Assembly (NCBI RefSeq): GCF_002205895.1
Contig: NZ_NJDE01000009.1
Location: 186,001 to 250,000, forward strand
From: Saccharibacillus sp. O23
GTDB lineage: Bacteria > Bacillota > Bacilli > Paenibacillales > Paenibacillaceae
Direction of reading: 5' to 3'
DNA length: 64,000 nucleotides
Positions 1 through 7,946 of the stretch are shown here, one piece after another. Position numbers and translations under genes: made by a program. The notes below the pieces were generated by a model. That model saw only the letters and a program-made list of their open reading frames with translations. It ran no database searches and was not told the DNA's origin. The stretch's first letter is position 1. Every line of letters starts with the position of its first letter.

Positions 1-86
1 CTGTAATCGATTCTATCGCAAGTTCTTGGCATACATAATACCGGGAATCGCACGGCAATAAACGAGACGGTCAAGGAGGAACGATC

Positions 87-635
87 ATGATCTATGCGGC
101 GCTGCTGCGCGGAATCAACGTAGGCGGCAACAACAAAGTGGAGATGAAACGGCTCAAAACGGCTTTCGAAGCGGCGGGCATGGAGCATGTCAAGACGTAT
201 ATCAACTCGGGCAATATCGTGTTCGCGAACGATCTGCTCGCTCAAACGGAACTGCCCGCGGTACTCGAAGCGGCCATTCTGACGGAGTTCGGATTGAATA
301 TCCGCGTGCTGATCCGCAGTCTCGACGAGATGGAAGCGATCTTGGCTAAGCTGCCCGAAGATTGGAGCAACGGCGAAGAGATGAAGAGCGACGTGTTTTT
401 CTTGTGGGAAGGAACGGACGAAGCCGAAGCGGCGAGCGCTCTTCCGCTGACGCCGGGGATCGGCACGCTGATCGCCGCTCCGCGCGCCCTGCTGTATGCC
501 GTAAGCCGCGAAGACGCGGGACGCAGCGGAATGAACAAGTTGGTCGGTTCGAAGCTGTATGCGCAGATGACGGTAAGAAACGTGAATACGACGCGGAAGA
601 TTATGGACATGATGCGGGAGTCGGCGCGGCAGTAG
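87..635 (+). CDS. DUF1697 domain protein
   Basis: This is a 182-residue soluble protein. It opens with the family hallmark MIYAALLRGINVGGNNK and continues with the conserved YINSGNIVF segment around residues 38-46, which places it in DUF1697. The length is normal for the family and the biochemical function is not known. The ATG follows a strong AAGGAGGAA ribosome site at about 73-81. The gene ends 22 bases before the next start on the same strand, so the two may be cotranscribed. Family assignment is confident; the role is unknown. Confidence 0.9.
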   Translation: MIYAALLRGINVGGNNKVEMKRLKTAFEAAGMEHVKTYINSGNIVFANDLLAQTELPAVLEAAILTEFGLNIRVLIRSLDEMEAILAKLPEDWSNGEEMKSDVFFLWEGTDEAEAASALPLTPGIGTLIAAPRALLYAVSREDAGRSGMNKLVGSKLYAQMTVRNVNTTRKIMDMMRESARQ

Positions 636-657
636 CGAAAGGGGGAACGGGAACGGA

Positions 658-2631
658 GTGAACGGGGACGAACAGATTCGCCTCTGGGCGAACGCGGCGG
701 TCAAGCTTCAAGACGTCCGGATCGAGAGGCTGGAAGCCGACGGGGGAGAACGGGATTACCGGCTTCCGGCGAGCGCTTTCGTCATGATCCGGCAAGGAAA
801 GCTTCGTTTGCGCCTGGACGATTGGCAGACGGATTCGAAGCGCAATCAATGGGTTCACGGGGGCAAAGGAGCACGCCTGCGAATGTCGGCATCGGAAGAT
901 TGCGAATATATGCTGGTGTTATATCGGGGAGAGCTGATGCTGCCGCTGTCCAAACGGCTGCGCCGACAGTTGGAAGAAGCGAATCCGTTCGCCGAACAGT
1001 ACGCGTTCGATCCGCTGTTTCCGGCCGAGCTGTCGAGTCTGGCGGATCGGCTGTTCGAAGATTGGCAGAGCGGCGATCCGCTCGACAAACTGCGCGCGCG
1101 AGCGGTATTCGCGACTTTCCAGCACGAATTGATGCGGCAGAGGCGGCTGCGTCAGGAAGGACCGGAGCGGTTCGACCTGCTGCATCAAGTCCTGCTCGAT
1201 CTGCATCGCCGCTGCGGGGAACCGGTTACCCTCGAAGAATTGGCGAGGCGTTTCGGATGCAGCGTCAGTTTATTGAGCAAATCGTTCAAGCGGCGGCTGA
1301 ACGCGAGTCCGATGCGCGTGCTGACGCATATGCGCATGGAACGGGCAGCCGACGAACTGAGCCGTTACGATCTGTCTTTTCAACAGTTGGCGGAACGCTG
1401 CGGTTATCCGGACGCGCATAGTTTCGGCCGAGCGTTCAAAAAGCATTACGGAATCCCTCCTGTTCGTTACAAGGCGCTGCTGTCGCAAGGTTTGCCCGTA
1501 CCGGAATTGCCCGCTCTCTATCCGAAATCTGCCCTTGTAGGAGCAAAGCGGCGATGCTACAATGGCGAAAGTGTTGAGAATCATTATCACTTGAGCCGAA
1601 GAGGGGAATTGCCGATGAGAAAAAGAACATCCGCTGCGATGGTCATGATCGCGTTATGCGGCGTGTTGGTATTGAGCGCGTGCTCGGGAACGGGGAACAA
1701 TACGACAAGTTCGGGCACGGCAGGCGCAGCGGCGGGGGCGGAGAAAAACGTCTCGGCCGAAAACGCGGGCGGCGAAGCGAGCCAAGCGGCGACGCGGGTC
1801 TACAAAGACAGCACGGGCGACGTAACCGTCCCTGCCGAGCCCAAGCGGATCGTCGACCTTACGGGCAGTTCGATCGGCGATCTGCTGGCGCTCGGCGTGA
1901 AGCCGGTAGCGGCGATTCGCGATTCGCTGCAGAATCCGTACCACGAAGGATTGGTAGACGGCGTCGCCGATCTGGGGAGCAAGCCGACGGCAGAGGTCGT
2001 TTTGGCGCAAAATCCGGATCTGATCATCGCGTTCGATTATATCGAGCCGAGCGATTACGAGCAGCTCCGGAAGATCGCTCCGGTCGTGCGGCTGAAATAC
2101 GGGGCGCTGCCTCCGCAGGAACTGCTGACGGAATTCGGCAAGATCACGGGCAAAGAAGCGCAGGCGCAGGAATGGATCGAAAAATGGAACGCGAAGATCG
2201 CCGAAGTCAAACCGAAGATTCAGGCAGTGGTCGGCGACCGTACCGTCTCGATTCTTCAGCCTTATGCCAAAGGCATCTACGCTTGGGGCAACAAAGGCGG
2301 ACGCGGCGGCGAAATTCTGTACGACGATCTGGGCTTGAAAGCGCCGGATATCATCCGCGAGACGCTGATCGAAGGCGACGGATTCGGCGGCGACCTGTCA
2401 TTGGAAAAGCTGCCGGATTACGCGGGCGATTATATCTTCACCAGCAATTGGGGGTGGGACGACGGGGACGCGAACGTGGTCTACGACAGCCCGGTATGGA
2501 AATCGCTCGATGCGGTCAAGAACGACCGGGTGTTCTGGATCGATCCCAAAGGATCGTTCTATAACGACCCAATCTCGCTGGAAGCCCAGCTCGAGCTGAT
2601 CGAAAAAAGTTTTCTGGGCGGCGGCGCTTGA
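658..2631 (+). CDS. AraC-family regulator reading in frame into a siderophore-binding lipoprotein
   Basis: One open frame of 657 codons starts with GTG. Residues 1 to about 275 are an AraC-type regulator. They end in two helix-turn-helix motifs, with EELARRFGCSVSLLSKSFKR in the first and the typical CGYPDAHSFGRAFKKHYG signature in the second. From residue 320 the frame becomes a lipoprotein precursor with lipobox LSAC, then a type III periplasmic-binding fold of the ferri-siderophore class (VTVPAEPKRIVDL, LAQNPDLIIAF). B. subtilis Btr is a known AraC-binding-protein fusion, but there the binding domain is cytoplasmic. Here an export signal sits in the middle, and a promoter, Fur box and ribosome site lie in the linker. 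I infer two genes: the regulator (about 658-1614) has lost its own stop codon, and most lipoprotein is made from 1615. Confidence 0.75.
   Translation: MNGDEQIRLWANAAVKLQDVRIERLEADGGERDYRLPASAFVMIRQGKLRLRLDDWQTDSKRNQWVHGGKGARLRMSASEDCEYMLVLYRGELMLPLSKRLRRQLEEANPFAEQYAFDPLFPAELSSLADRLFEDWQSGDPLDKLRARAVFATFQHELMRQRRLRQEGPERFDLLHQVLLDLHRRCGEPVTLEELARRFGCSVSLLSKSFKRRLNASPMRVLTHMRMERAADELSRYDLSFQQLAERCGYPDAHSFGRAFKKHYGIPPVRYKALLSQGLPVPELPALYPKSALVGAKRRCYNGESVENHYHLSRRGELPMRKRTSAAMVMIALCGVLVLSACSGTGNNTTSSGTAGAAAGAEKNVSAENAGGEASQAATRVYKDSTGDVTVPAEPKRIVDLTGSSIGDLLALGVKPVAAIRDSLQNPYHEGLVDGVADLGSKPTAEVVLAQNPDLIIAFDYIEPSDYEQLRKIAPVVRLKYGALPPQELLTEFGKITGKEAQAQEWIEKWNAKIAEVKPKIQAVVGDRTVSILQPYAKGIYAWGNKGGRGGEILYDDLGLKAPDIIRETLIEGDGFGGDLSLEKLPDYAGDYIFTSNWGWDDGDANVVYDSPVWKSLDAVKNDRVFWIDPKGSFYNDPISLEAQLELIEKSFLGGGA
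1535..1563 (+). promoter_or_regulatory. Promoter for the siderophore-binding lipoprotein
   Basis: TTGTAG at 1535-1540 and TACAAT at 1558-1563 are exactly 17 bases apart, which fits a vegetative promoter with a weak -35 and a good -10. It lies inside the continuous AraC frame and only 50 bases before the internal ATG, so it would drive the lipoprotein independently. Confidence 0.6.
1575..1589 (+). promoter_or_regulatory. Fur box
   Basis: TGAGAATCATTATCA matches the Gram-positive 7-1-7 Fur consensus TGATAATNATTATCA at every defined position except one. It lies just downstream of the -10 element and upstream of the ribosome site, a usual place for iron-dependent repression. It supports an iron-siderophore role for the lipoprotein. 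Confidence 0.8.
1615..2631 (+). CDS. Ferri-siderophore ABC transporter substrate-binding lipoprotein (internal start)
   Basis: From ATG 1615 the product is 338 residues. It begins MRKRTSAAMVMIALCGVLVL and carries lipobox LSAC, so it should be a membrane-anchored extracellular receptor. The mature part has the FhuD/FepB-type layout, with the DVTVPAEPKRIVDL strand near the start and a central TSNWGWDD region. GAGGGG at 1601-1606 sits 8 bases before the ATG. The Fur box directly upstream points to iron repression. No permease or ATPase gene is adjacent, so it must use a transporter encoded elsewhere. The lipoprotein assignment is strong; the ligand is unknown. Confidence 0.8.
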   Translation: MRKRTSAAMVMIALCGVLVLSACSGTGNNTTSSGTAGAAAGAEKNVSAENAGGEASQAATRVYKDSTGDVTVPAEPKRIVDLTGSSIGDLLALGVKPVAAIRDSLQNPYHEGLVDGVADLGSKPTAEVVLAQNPDLIIAFDYIEPSDYEQLRKIAPVVRLKYGALPPQELLTEFGKITGKEAQAQEWIEKWNAKIAEVKPKIQAVVGDRTVSILQPYAKGIYAWGNKGGRGGEILYDDLGLKAPDIIRETLIEGDGFGGDLSLEKLPDYAGDYIFTSNWGWDDGDANVVYDSPVWKSLDAVKNDRVFWIDPKGSFYNDPISLEAQLELIEKSFLGGGA

Positions 2632-2690
2632 GATCCGTCCGATCATCGATTCTGCCGAGTCCGACTTTATCGCAACCGTAAACGCGCCGA

Positions 2691-2719
2691 AAAGCCTCGT
2701 GCAAAATGCACGAGGCTTT
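2691..2719. terminator. Hairpin terminator between converging genes
   Basis: A perfect 13-bp stem (AAAGCCTCGTGCA pairing with TGCACGAGGCTTT) has a 3-base loop. It lies between the lipoprotein stop and the end of mtnN, and on the minus strand it is followed by a short T run. It probably serves both directions. Confidence 0.75.
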
Positions 2720-2830
2720 AAGCTGTCCGGAAAGAGGAGCATGCAGGCGGGACGGAGCGAGCCGGCTCGTACTTGCTCCCGACTGCGTTCGGTCCTGCCG
2801 CTTCTCGCCCAAACGAACAAGGTAACGCGA

Positions 2831-3574
2831 TCAGACTTCCGCTGCTCGATTCTCGGCACGTTCCCCGCGAGCCGCGCGGATCAGCAGTTCCGTGAACTGC
2901 ACCGCATGGCGTCCGGCCAAGTCGACGTTCTCGTCGAAGCTGTCGGCGGATTCCGCGCCGTGTCCGGCGATATCGGACACGGCTTTGACGGCGACGACCG
3001 GGATGCCGTAGCGCTGTCCGACTTCGACGATCGCCAGACCTTCCATATCGGATACTTTCGTCTCCGGCTGCTGCGCCAGAATGCCTTGCACGCGGTCGCC
3101 GTCGCTCATGAACGAATCCAGCGTCAGCGCCAGACCGAAATCGATTCGGTAAGGCAGAGCATGCGCTTGCTCCCGCGCGATCCCGCGCAGGCGGCCCAGC
3201 CAAGCCTCGTCGATGTCGTAGGCCGCCGGCATCTGAGGCATCTGCCCCCAAGCATAGCCGAAACAGGTCGCGTCCACGTCTCCGTAGACGTAGGTGGTCG
3301 GCACGACCACGTCGCCTACGGCAAGCGAAGGGTCGAACGCGCCGGCCGAACCGGAGTTGATGATCAGATCGGGGCGATGGCGATCCGCGAGCAGCGCCGC
3401 GCCGACGGCGGCGTTGGCTTTGCCGATGCCGCATTCGACGAGCAGCAGTTCTTCGCCTTCCCAGATCGCATGCTCGATAATGGTTTTGCCGGTTACTTCG
3501 CGCGCGCCGATCGAGGATCGCTCGCGCAGCGGAGCGATTTCTTCTTCCATCGCGCAGATGACTGCGATTTTCAT
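2831..3574 (-). CDS. mtnN: 5'-methylthioadenosine/S-adenosylhomocysteine nucleosidase
   Basis: The protein has 247 residues and starts MKIAVICAMEEEIAPLRE, the classic Pfs/MtnN N-terminus. It also shows the SGSAGAFDPSLAVGDVVV block and a C-terminal VSDIAGHGAESADSF segment containing the acid residue used in catalysis. It cleaves adenine from MTA and SAH, and the SAH product (S-ribosylhomocysteine) is the LuxS substrate. It is the last gene of the minus-strand methionine operon, 14 bases after metQ, with GGAGG ahead of the ATG. The pairing with luxS and metNIQ reinforces the assignment. Confidence 0.95.
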   Translation of the reverse strand: MKIAVICAMEEEIAPLRERSSIGAREVTGKTIIEHAIWEGEELLLVECGIGKANAAVGAALLADRHRPDLIINSGSAGAFDPSLAVGDVVVPTTYVYGDVDATCFGYAWGQMPQMPAAYDIDEAWLGRLRGIAREQAHALPYRIDFGLALTLDSFMSDGDRVQGILAQQPETKVSDMEGLAIVEVGQRYGIPVVAVKAVSDIAGHGAESADSFDENVDLAGRHAVQFTELLIRAARGERAENRAAEV

Positions 3575-3588
3575 GAATGGACCTCCGC

Positions 3589-4464
3589 TTATTTTTCTTC
3601 GAGGTAGGAGATCGGCTTGTTCACGTCCACTTTGGTGCCGCCGAACTCTTTTTCGATATACTGCTGGGTATCTTCGCTGTGGTACAATTCGCCCAATTTG
3701 AGCAGTCCCGCATCGTTTTTCTTATCGTCCGCGGTTGCCAGCACGTTGATGTTCGCTTTGGTGTCCACCGAGACTTCTTCGTGGAACAGCGAATCTTTGA
3801 GCACGTTCAAGCCGCCTTCGAGCGCGATCGTGTTGCCGATCAGCACGAGATCCACGTCTTGGATGACGCGCGGCCCGGTCGTGTCGTCGATCAGTTCGAA
3901 TTTGAGGTTATGCGGGTTCTCCGCCACGTCGTCGGTGCCGCCCGTGCCGACGTCGAAGCCGTCTTTGAGTTTGACCAGGCCGGCCGCTTGCAGCAGCAGC
4001 AGTCCGCGGGCGGTATTGGCCGGGTTGTCGGCCAGCGCGACCAACGCGCCGTCCGGCACGTCTTTGATGTCTTTGATCTTGCTGGAGTAGATGCCCATCG
4101 GTTCGAGATAAGTGGTGGCGATCGCCGCCAGCTTCGCGCCGCTGTCTTTGTTGTAGCTGACGAGGTACGCCCACGATTGGAACGCGTTGACGTCGACTTC
4201 GCCTTCTTTGGTCGCGTTGTTCAGCTCGACGCCGCCGTCGATCTCTTTGACTTTGATATCGAGCTTGGCGTCTTTGGCCGCTTGAGAATCCGCGATATGC
4301 TCCCAGATCTGCGCGTCGGAACCCATCGAACCGATCGTGATCGTCTGCGTGCCGTCCGACGAGGCCGCGGCGCTCGAACCTCCGTTCGTCGCCGAATCGT
4401 TGCCGCAAGCGGCCAGTACCACCAAGGCGCTGAGCGCCATCCCCGCGAACCATTGCTTTTTCAT
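3589..4464 (-). CDS. metQ: Methionine ABC transporter substrate-binding lipoprotein
   Basis: This is a MetQ/NlpA-family lipoprotein of 291 residues when started at MKKQWFAGMALSALVVLAAC, which has the lipobox LAAC. The frame is open for 19 codons upstream, but only this ATG has a good ribosome site (a run of G followed by AAAG). The family signatures are TITIGSMGSDAQIWEHI near the start and the IDGGVELNNATKEGEVDVNAFQ stretch region. It is the surface receptor for the MetNI importer in the same operon, although luxS and an SDR gene separate it from metI. Confidence 0.93.
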   Translation of the reverse strand: MKKQWFAGMALSALVVLAACGNDSATNGGSSAAASSDGTQTITIGSMGSDAQIWEHIADSQAAKDAKLDIKVKEIDGGVELNNATKEGEVDVNAFQSWAYLVSYNKDSGAKLAAIATTYLEPMGIYSSKIKDIKDVPDGALVALADNPANTARGLLLLQAAGLVKLKDGFDVGTGGTDDVAENPHNLKFELIDDTTGPRVIQDVDLVLIGNTIALEGGLNVLKDSLFHEEVSVDTKANINVLATADDKKNDAGLLKLGELYHSEDTQQYIEKEFGGTKVDVNKPISYLEEK

Positions 4465-4608
4465 GTTTCTTTCCCCCCATGATTTTCTATGTGTAAATAC
4501 AGTATTCCATCGGTAACGCATCGAAGCGATAGAGTGAAGAGGTATGTCGAAAAAGCGAGGCGAACCTTGAACAGGCCTGTTCGTTCCGCTGCATCCCGCA
4601 AGCTTTCG

Positions 4609-5379
4609 TCAGTGCATCGTCATGCCGCCGGTCACGTTGATCGCCTGTCCCGTCATATACGAAGCGAGCGGACTTGCGAGGAACAGGACCACATTCGCCA
4701 CATCCCGAGGCTGCGCGGTGCGGCCCAGCGGGACTTGCGAGCAGTCTTCTTCGTAGATCTCTTCCGCCGTCATGCCGCGAATCAGGCCGCCTTCGATCCG
4801 TTCGCGATGCTTCATGGCCGTTTCCACGATGCCCGGACATACGGCATTGACGCGAATGCCTTGCGAAGCCAGTTCGACCGCCATCACTTTGGTCAAGCCG
4901 AGCACCGCATGTTTGGACGCGCAGTATCCGCCCATCGCGCGATAGCCGTTCTTGCCCGCCTGCGACGCGATCTGAATGATGCTGCCCGGTTTGTTCGTGT
5001 CGGCCATCGCGCGCGCCGCGCGTTTGGACGCCACGTATAGGCCCGTCGAGTTGATCGCGAATACTTTTTCCCAATCTTCGGTCTTGCTCTCGATCACGTA
5101 ATCCATCGTCGAGATTCCGGCGCAGTTCACGAGCACGTCCGGCACGCCTTCGCGTTCCAGGATCAGGTCGAACCAGCGTTCCACGTCGTCGGTGCTGGAC
5201 AGATCGAGACGCATGGTCGCCAGACGGTCGCCTTCGACGGCATGATCGTCCGAGAAGCGGAGGTCGGCGGAGACCACTCTCGCGCCGCTCTCCAGAAACA
5301 ACTCGACGATCCCCGCTCCGATGCCCGAACCGCCGCCGGTGACGACGACCGTTTTGCCCGTGAGGTCGATCGCGATCAT
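4609..5379 (-). CDS. SDR-family NAD(P)-dependent oxidoreductase
   Basis: This is a 256-residue classical short-chain dehydrogenase. It has the cofactor motif TGGGSGIG at residues 14-21, NCAG at 85-88, a structural N110, catalytic S139 and the YCASK motif (Y152, K156). The C-terminus is also typical (VPLGRTAQPRDVANVVLFLAS). Asp39 after the second strand suggests NAD(H) rather than NADP(H). The start lies only 3 bases after the luxS stop with a poor ribosome site, so translation is probably coupled. Its place between luxS and metQ suggests a substrate from the methyl cycle, possibly the LuxS product DPD or a derivative. That is inference only. Confidence 0.88.
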   Translation of the reverse strand: MIAIDLTGKTVVVTGGGSGIGAGIVELFLESGARVVSADLRFSDDHAVEGDRLATMRLDLSSTDDVERWFDLILEREGVPDVLVNCAGISTMDYVIESKTEDWEKVFAINSTGLYVASKRAARAMADTNKPGSIIQIASQAGKNGYRAMGGYCASKHAVLGLTKVMAVELASQGIRVNAVCPGIVETAMKHRERIEGGLIRGMTAEEIYEEDCSQVPLGRTAQPRDVANVVLFLASPLASYMTGQAINVTGGMTMH

Positions 5380-5382
5380 CGC

Positions 5383-5844
5383 TTAAAATACCCGGTTGAA
5401 CGGATCGCGGCTGATGCCGGCTTCCAGCACTTGACGCGCGTATTCCTGAGCGGAGAACAAGGAATGGTCGCGATAGTTGCCGCATTCCAGCGCCGATACC
5501 GCAGGGACTTCCGTCGTTTCGAGCACGAGGCGCAGCGTTTTCTCCAGCGCGGTCGCGACTTCTTCCGGCGAATGTTCGTTCCAGAGAATCATATAGAAAC
5601 CGGTGCGGCAGCCCATCGGGGAGATATCGATGATCCCTGTCAGTTCGTCGCGCAGGTAAGTCGCCAGCAGATGCTCCAGCGTATGCACGGCAGCCGTCGG
5701 CAGCGCGTCTTCGTTCGGTTGCAGGAAACGCAGATCGTATTTTTGCACGGTGCTGCCTTTTTCGTCATGCTCGACGCCCGCCGCGCGGACGTAAGGAGCC
5801 TTTACGATCGTATGATCCAGTTGGAAGCTTTCGACTTTTGCCAT
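5383..5844 (-). CDS. luxS: S-ribosylhomocysteine lyase LuxS
   Basis: The 153-residue product is a full-length LuxS. The metal site is HTLEH (H54, E57, H58) with C121 in LECGNYRDHS, and the catalytic cysteine is C79 in PMGCRTGFY. It splits S-ribosylhomocysteine into homocysteine and DPD, the AI-2 precursor. It sits in the methionine operon after metI with a 132-base gap that contains a hairpin, and before an SDR gene. Its position together with mtnN suggests the main task is homocysteine recycling. Whether AI-2 is used as a signal cannot be seen here. Confidence 0.97.
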   Translation of the reverse strand: MAKVESFQLDHTIVKAPYVRAAGVEHDEKGSTVQKYDLRFLQPNEDALPTAAVHTLEHLLATYLRDELTGIIDISPMGCRTGFYMILWNEHSPEEVATALEKTLRLVLETTEVPAVSALECGNYRDHSLFSAQEYARQVLEAGISRDPFNRVF

Positions 5845-5892
5845 AATGATTCATTCCTCTTTTCTTAAATATGGGTTCTGTTGATAAGGTCT

Positions 5893-5929
5893 GGGATGCG
5901 CCCCGAACTCCGGTTCGGCCGACCATCCC
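5893..5929 (-). terminator. Intra-operon hairpin between metI and luxS
   Basis: An inner 6-bp stem (CCGAAC with GTTCGG, loop TCCG) is enclosed by an outer GGGATG/CATCCC stem. No T run follows on the minus strand, so it is more likely an RNA processing or partial termination element than a full terminator. Confidence 0.4.
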
Positions 5930-5976
5930 AAGATTGCGAAGCGATACGTTTCGATCGCATAGAGCGGCTGCGCGGT

Positions 5977-6657
5977 TCAATGAGCCGATTTGCGCGTGAA
6001 GTAGTCGCCGATAAACTGACAGACGAACACGAGCAGCAGAATCAGCGCGGTCGCCACGAACGTGATATCGAGCTGGAAACGGTTATAGCCTTTGTTGATC
6101 GCGAGGCTGCCGAGTCCGCCGGAGCCGATCGCGCCCGCCATCGTGGTGAGGCCGATCAAGTTGATGACCGTCACCGAGGAAGCGCGGACGATGCCGGTCA
6201 GGCCTTCTTTGAGATAGACGCGGAAGATGATCTCGAGCGGGCTCGATCCCATCGCCTGCGTCGCTTCGATGATGCCGGGGTCGACTTCGAGCAGCGCGTT
6301 CTGAATCTGCCTGGCGTAAAAAGGCACGATCCCGATCACCAGCGGCACGATCGCCGCGTTCATCCCGATCGACGTGCCCGTGATCAGCCGCGTGACCGGA
6401 ACGACGAGCGCGATCAGAATGATGAACGGAACGGAGCGGAAGAAGTTCACGATCTTCTCCAGAATACCATAGACCCATTTGTTTGCCAGCACGCCGCCTT
6501 TGTCGGTCGCGACCAGAATGACGCCGAGCGCGATGCCGAAGATCGCCGAGAACAGCGAAGTCATGAAGACCATATAGACGGTCTCATAAGTACTTTCCCA
6601 GATATCGTCGAGATTGTCCATGACATTGGGCAGATAACGGTTCAGCCAATCGTTCAT
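5977..6657 (-). CDS. metI: Methionine ABC transporter permease
   Basis: This is a 226-residue polytopic membrane protein with five or so hydrophobic segments. The permease loop is EATQAMGSSPLEIIFRVYL, matching the MetI EAA motif, and the TTMAGAIGSGGLGSLAI segment is typical of the family. It forms the membrane channel with the MetN ATPase; MetQ delivers methionine. Its ATG overlaps the metN stop by 4 bases, which shows tight coupling. Assignment is firm from sequence and operon. Confidence 0.94.
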   Translation of the reverse strand: MNDWLNRYLPNVMDNLDDIWESTYETVYMVFMTSLFSAIFGIALGVILVATDKGGVLANKWVYGILEKIVNFFRSVPFIILIALVVPVTRLITGTSIGMNAAIVPLVIGIVPFYARQIQNALLEVDPGIIEATQAMGSSPLEIIFRVYLKEGLTGIVRASSVTVINLIGLTTMAGAIGSGGLGSLAINKGYNRFQLDITFVATALILLLVFVCQFIGDYFTRKSAH

Positions 6658-7724
6658 CCGATGCGTTCACCTCCTTCCGGTGTCAATGCGGACGGCGAAG
6701 GCAGTTGTTCGACCTCGACGCCCAGCGAACGGAGGTAAGCCAGCGCTTTGTCGAGTTCCGCGCGTCCGCCCGAGAGGACGACGATCAGGCTGCCGACCGG
6801 GGTCTGCTGAAGAATCTCCACGTTGCCGAACAAGATGTTGGCCGAGACGCCGAAGCGGGAAGCGATATCGGACACGACCGCTTCGCCGGTGCGTTCGCCG
6901 ACGAACGAGATTTTGCACAGCCGATCGTTCTCGCTCATGCGGGTCAGCGACGGATGCGACATGATCTTCTCTACCGTCTGCCCGAAATGCGTCGCCGTAT
7001 GGATAAAGTCGCGCGTCAGCGGCTGCTTCGGATCGCTGAAGATCGGGACGATATCGCCTTGTTCGACGATCCGGCCTTCTTCCATCACCGCGACTTTGTT
7101 GCAGATTTCTTTGACGACCTGCATCTCGTGGGTGATGATCACGATCGTCAGACCGAGCTTGCGATTCAGGTCGCGCAGCAGGTCGAGGATCGACAGCGTG
7201 GTCTTGGGATCGAGCGCGCTGGTCGCTTCGTCGCAGAGCAGAATGCGCGGATCGTTGGCGAGCGCCCGGGCGATCGCGACGCGCTGCTTCTGCCCGCCGG
7301 ACAGTTGGGACGGGTAAGCGCCGAGTTTGTCGAACAAGCCGACCAGTTCGAGCAGTTCGCGGACTTTGCGGTCTTTGTCTTTCTTGGGCATCCGCGCGCT
7401 CTTGAGCGGGTAGAGAACGTTGTCGTAGACGGTGCGGGACTTCATCAGATTGAAATGCTGGAAGATCATCCCGATTTTCTTGCGCGCCGTGCGCAGTTCT
7501 CGAGGCCGCAGCGCCAGCAGATTCTGACCGTTGACCGTGACTTCGCCGGACGTCGGGCGTTGAAGCAGATTCATCACGCGTACGAGCGTGCTCTTGCCCG
7601 CGCCGCTGTACCCGACGATGCCGAACACGTCGCCTTCGTTCACGTGCAGATCGATATCCCGAGCGGCTTCGACGGTGCGCGAGCCGATGTTGAACGTAAC
7701 GTTGATGCGAGATAATGAGATCAT
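6654..7724 (-). CDS. metN: Methionine ABC transporter ATP-binding protein
   Basis: A 356-residue ABC ATPase. It has Walker A GYSGAGKST, signature LSGGQKQR, Walker B ILLCDEATSALD and the H-loop TIVIITHEM. About 100 C-terminal residues form the NIL domain, which in the known MetN proteins binds methionine and inhibits transport. I prefer ATG 7724 (MISLSRINVTF), because the AAGGA ribosome site abuts an upstream ATG at 7736 too closely. It is the first gene of the operon. I looked for an S-box in the leader of under 200 bases and could not see one. Confidence 0.94.
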   Translation of the reverse strand: MISLSRINVTFNIGSRTVEAARDIDLHVNEGDVFGIVGYSGAGKSTLVRVMNLLQRPTSGEVTVNGQNLLALRPRELRTARKKIGMIFQHFNLMKSRTVYDNVLYPLKSARMPKKDKDRKVRELLELVGLFDKLGAYPSQLSGGQKQRVAIARALANDPRILLCDEATSALDPKTTLSILDLLRDLNRKLGLTIVIITHEMQVVKEICNKVAVMEEGRIVEQGDIVPIFSDPKQPLTRDFIHTATHFGQTVEKIMSHPSLTRMSENDRLCKISFVGERTGEAVVSDIASRFGVSANILFGNVEILQQTPVGSLIVVLSGGRAELDKALAYLRSLGVEVEQLPSPSALTPEGGERIG

Positions 7725-7946
7725 AGGCAGGACCATCCTTATGTAAGCTTTCGGTTAGATATTTTCCGATATTGTACACCGATTTAGTCGGGATTACTAC
7801 CGTTTTGAGAAAATTAATTGTTATAAAAAGTAAACCGTTGGTCAAATAAAAAGCATATACAGGAAGGTGAGAAAATTTAAACAAATTTTATAGGAGGGTA
7901 GCGCGTTCAATCTATGGAACTACGACTTTTATCGGGAGGGAATAAA

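Noticed and set aside
7725..7913. S-box or T-box riboswitch before metN
   Set aside because: The leader is AT-rich and short, and I cannot find the conserved S-box stems or a T-box sequence.
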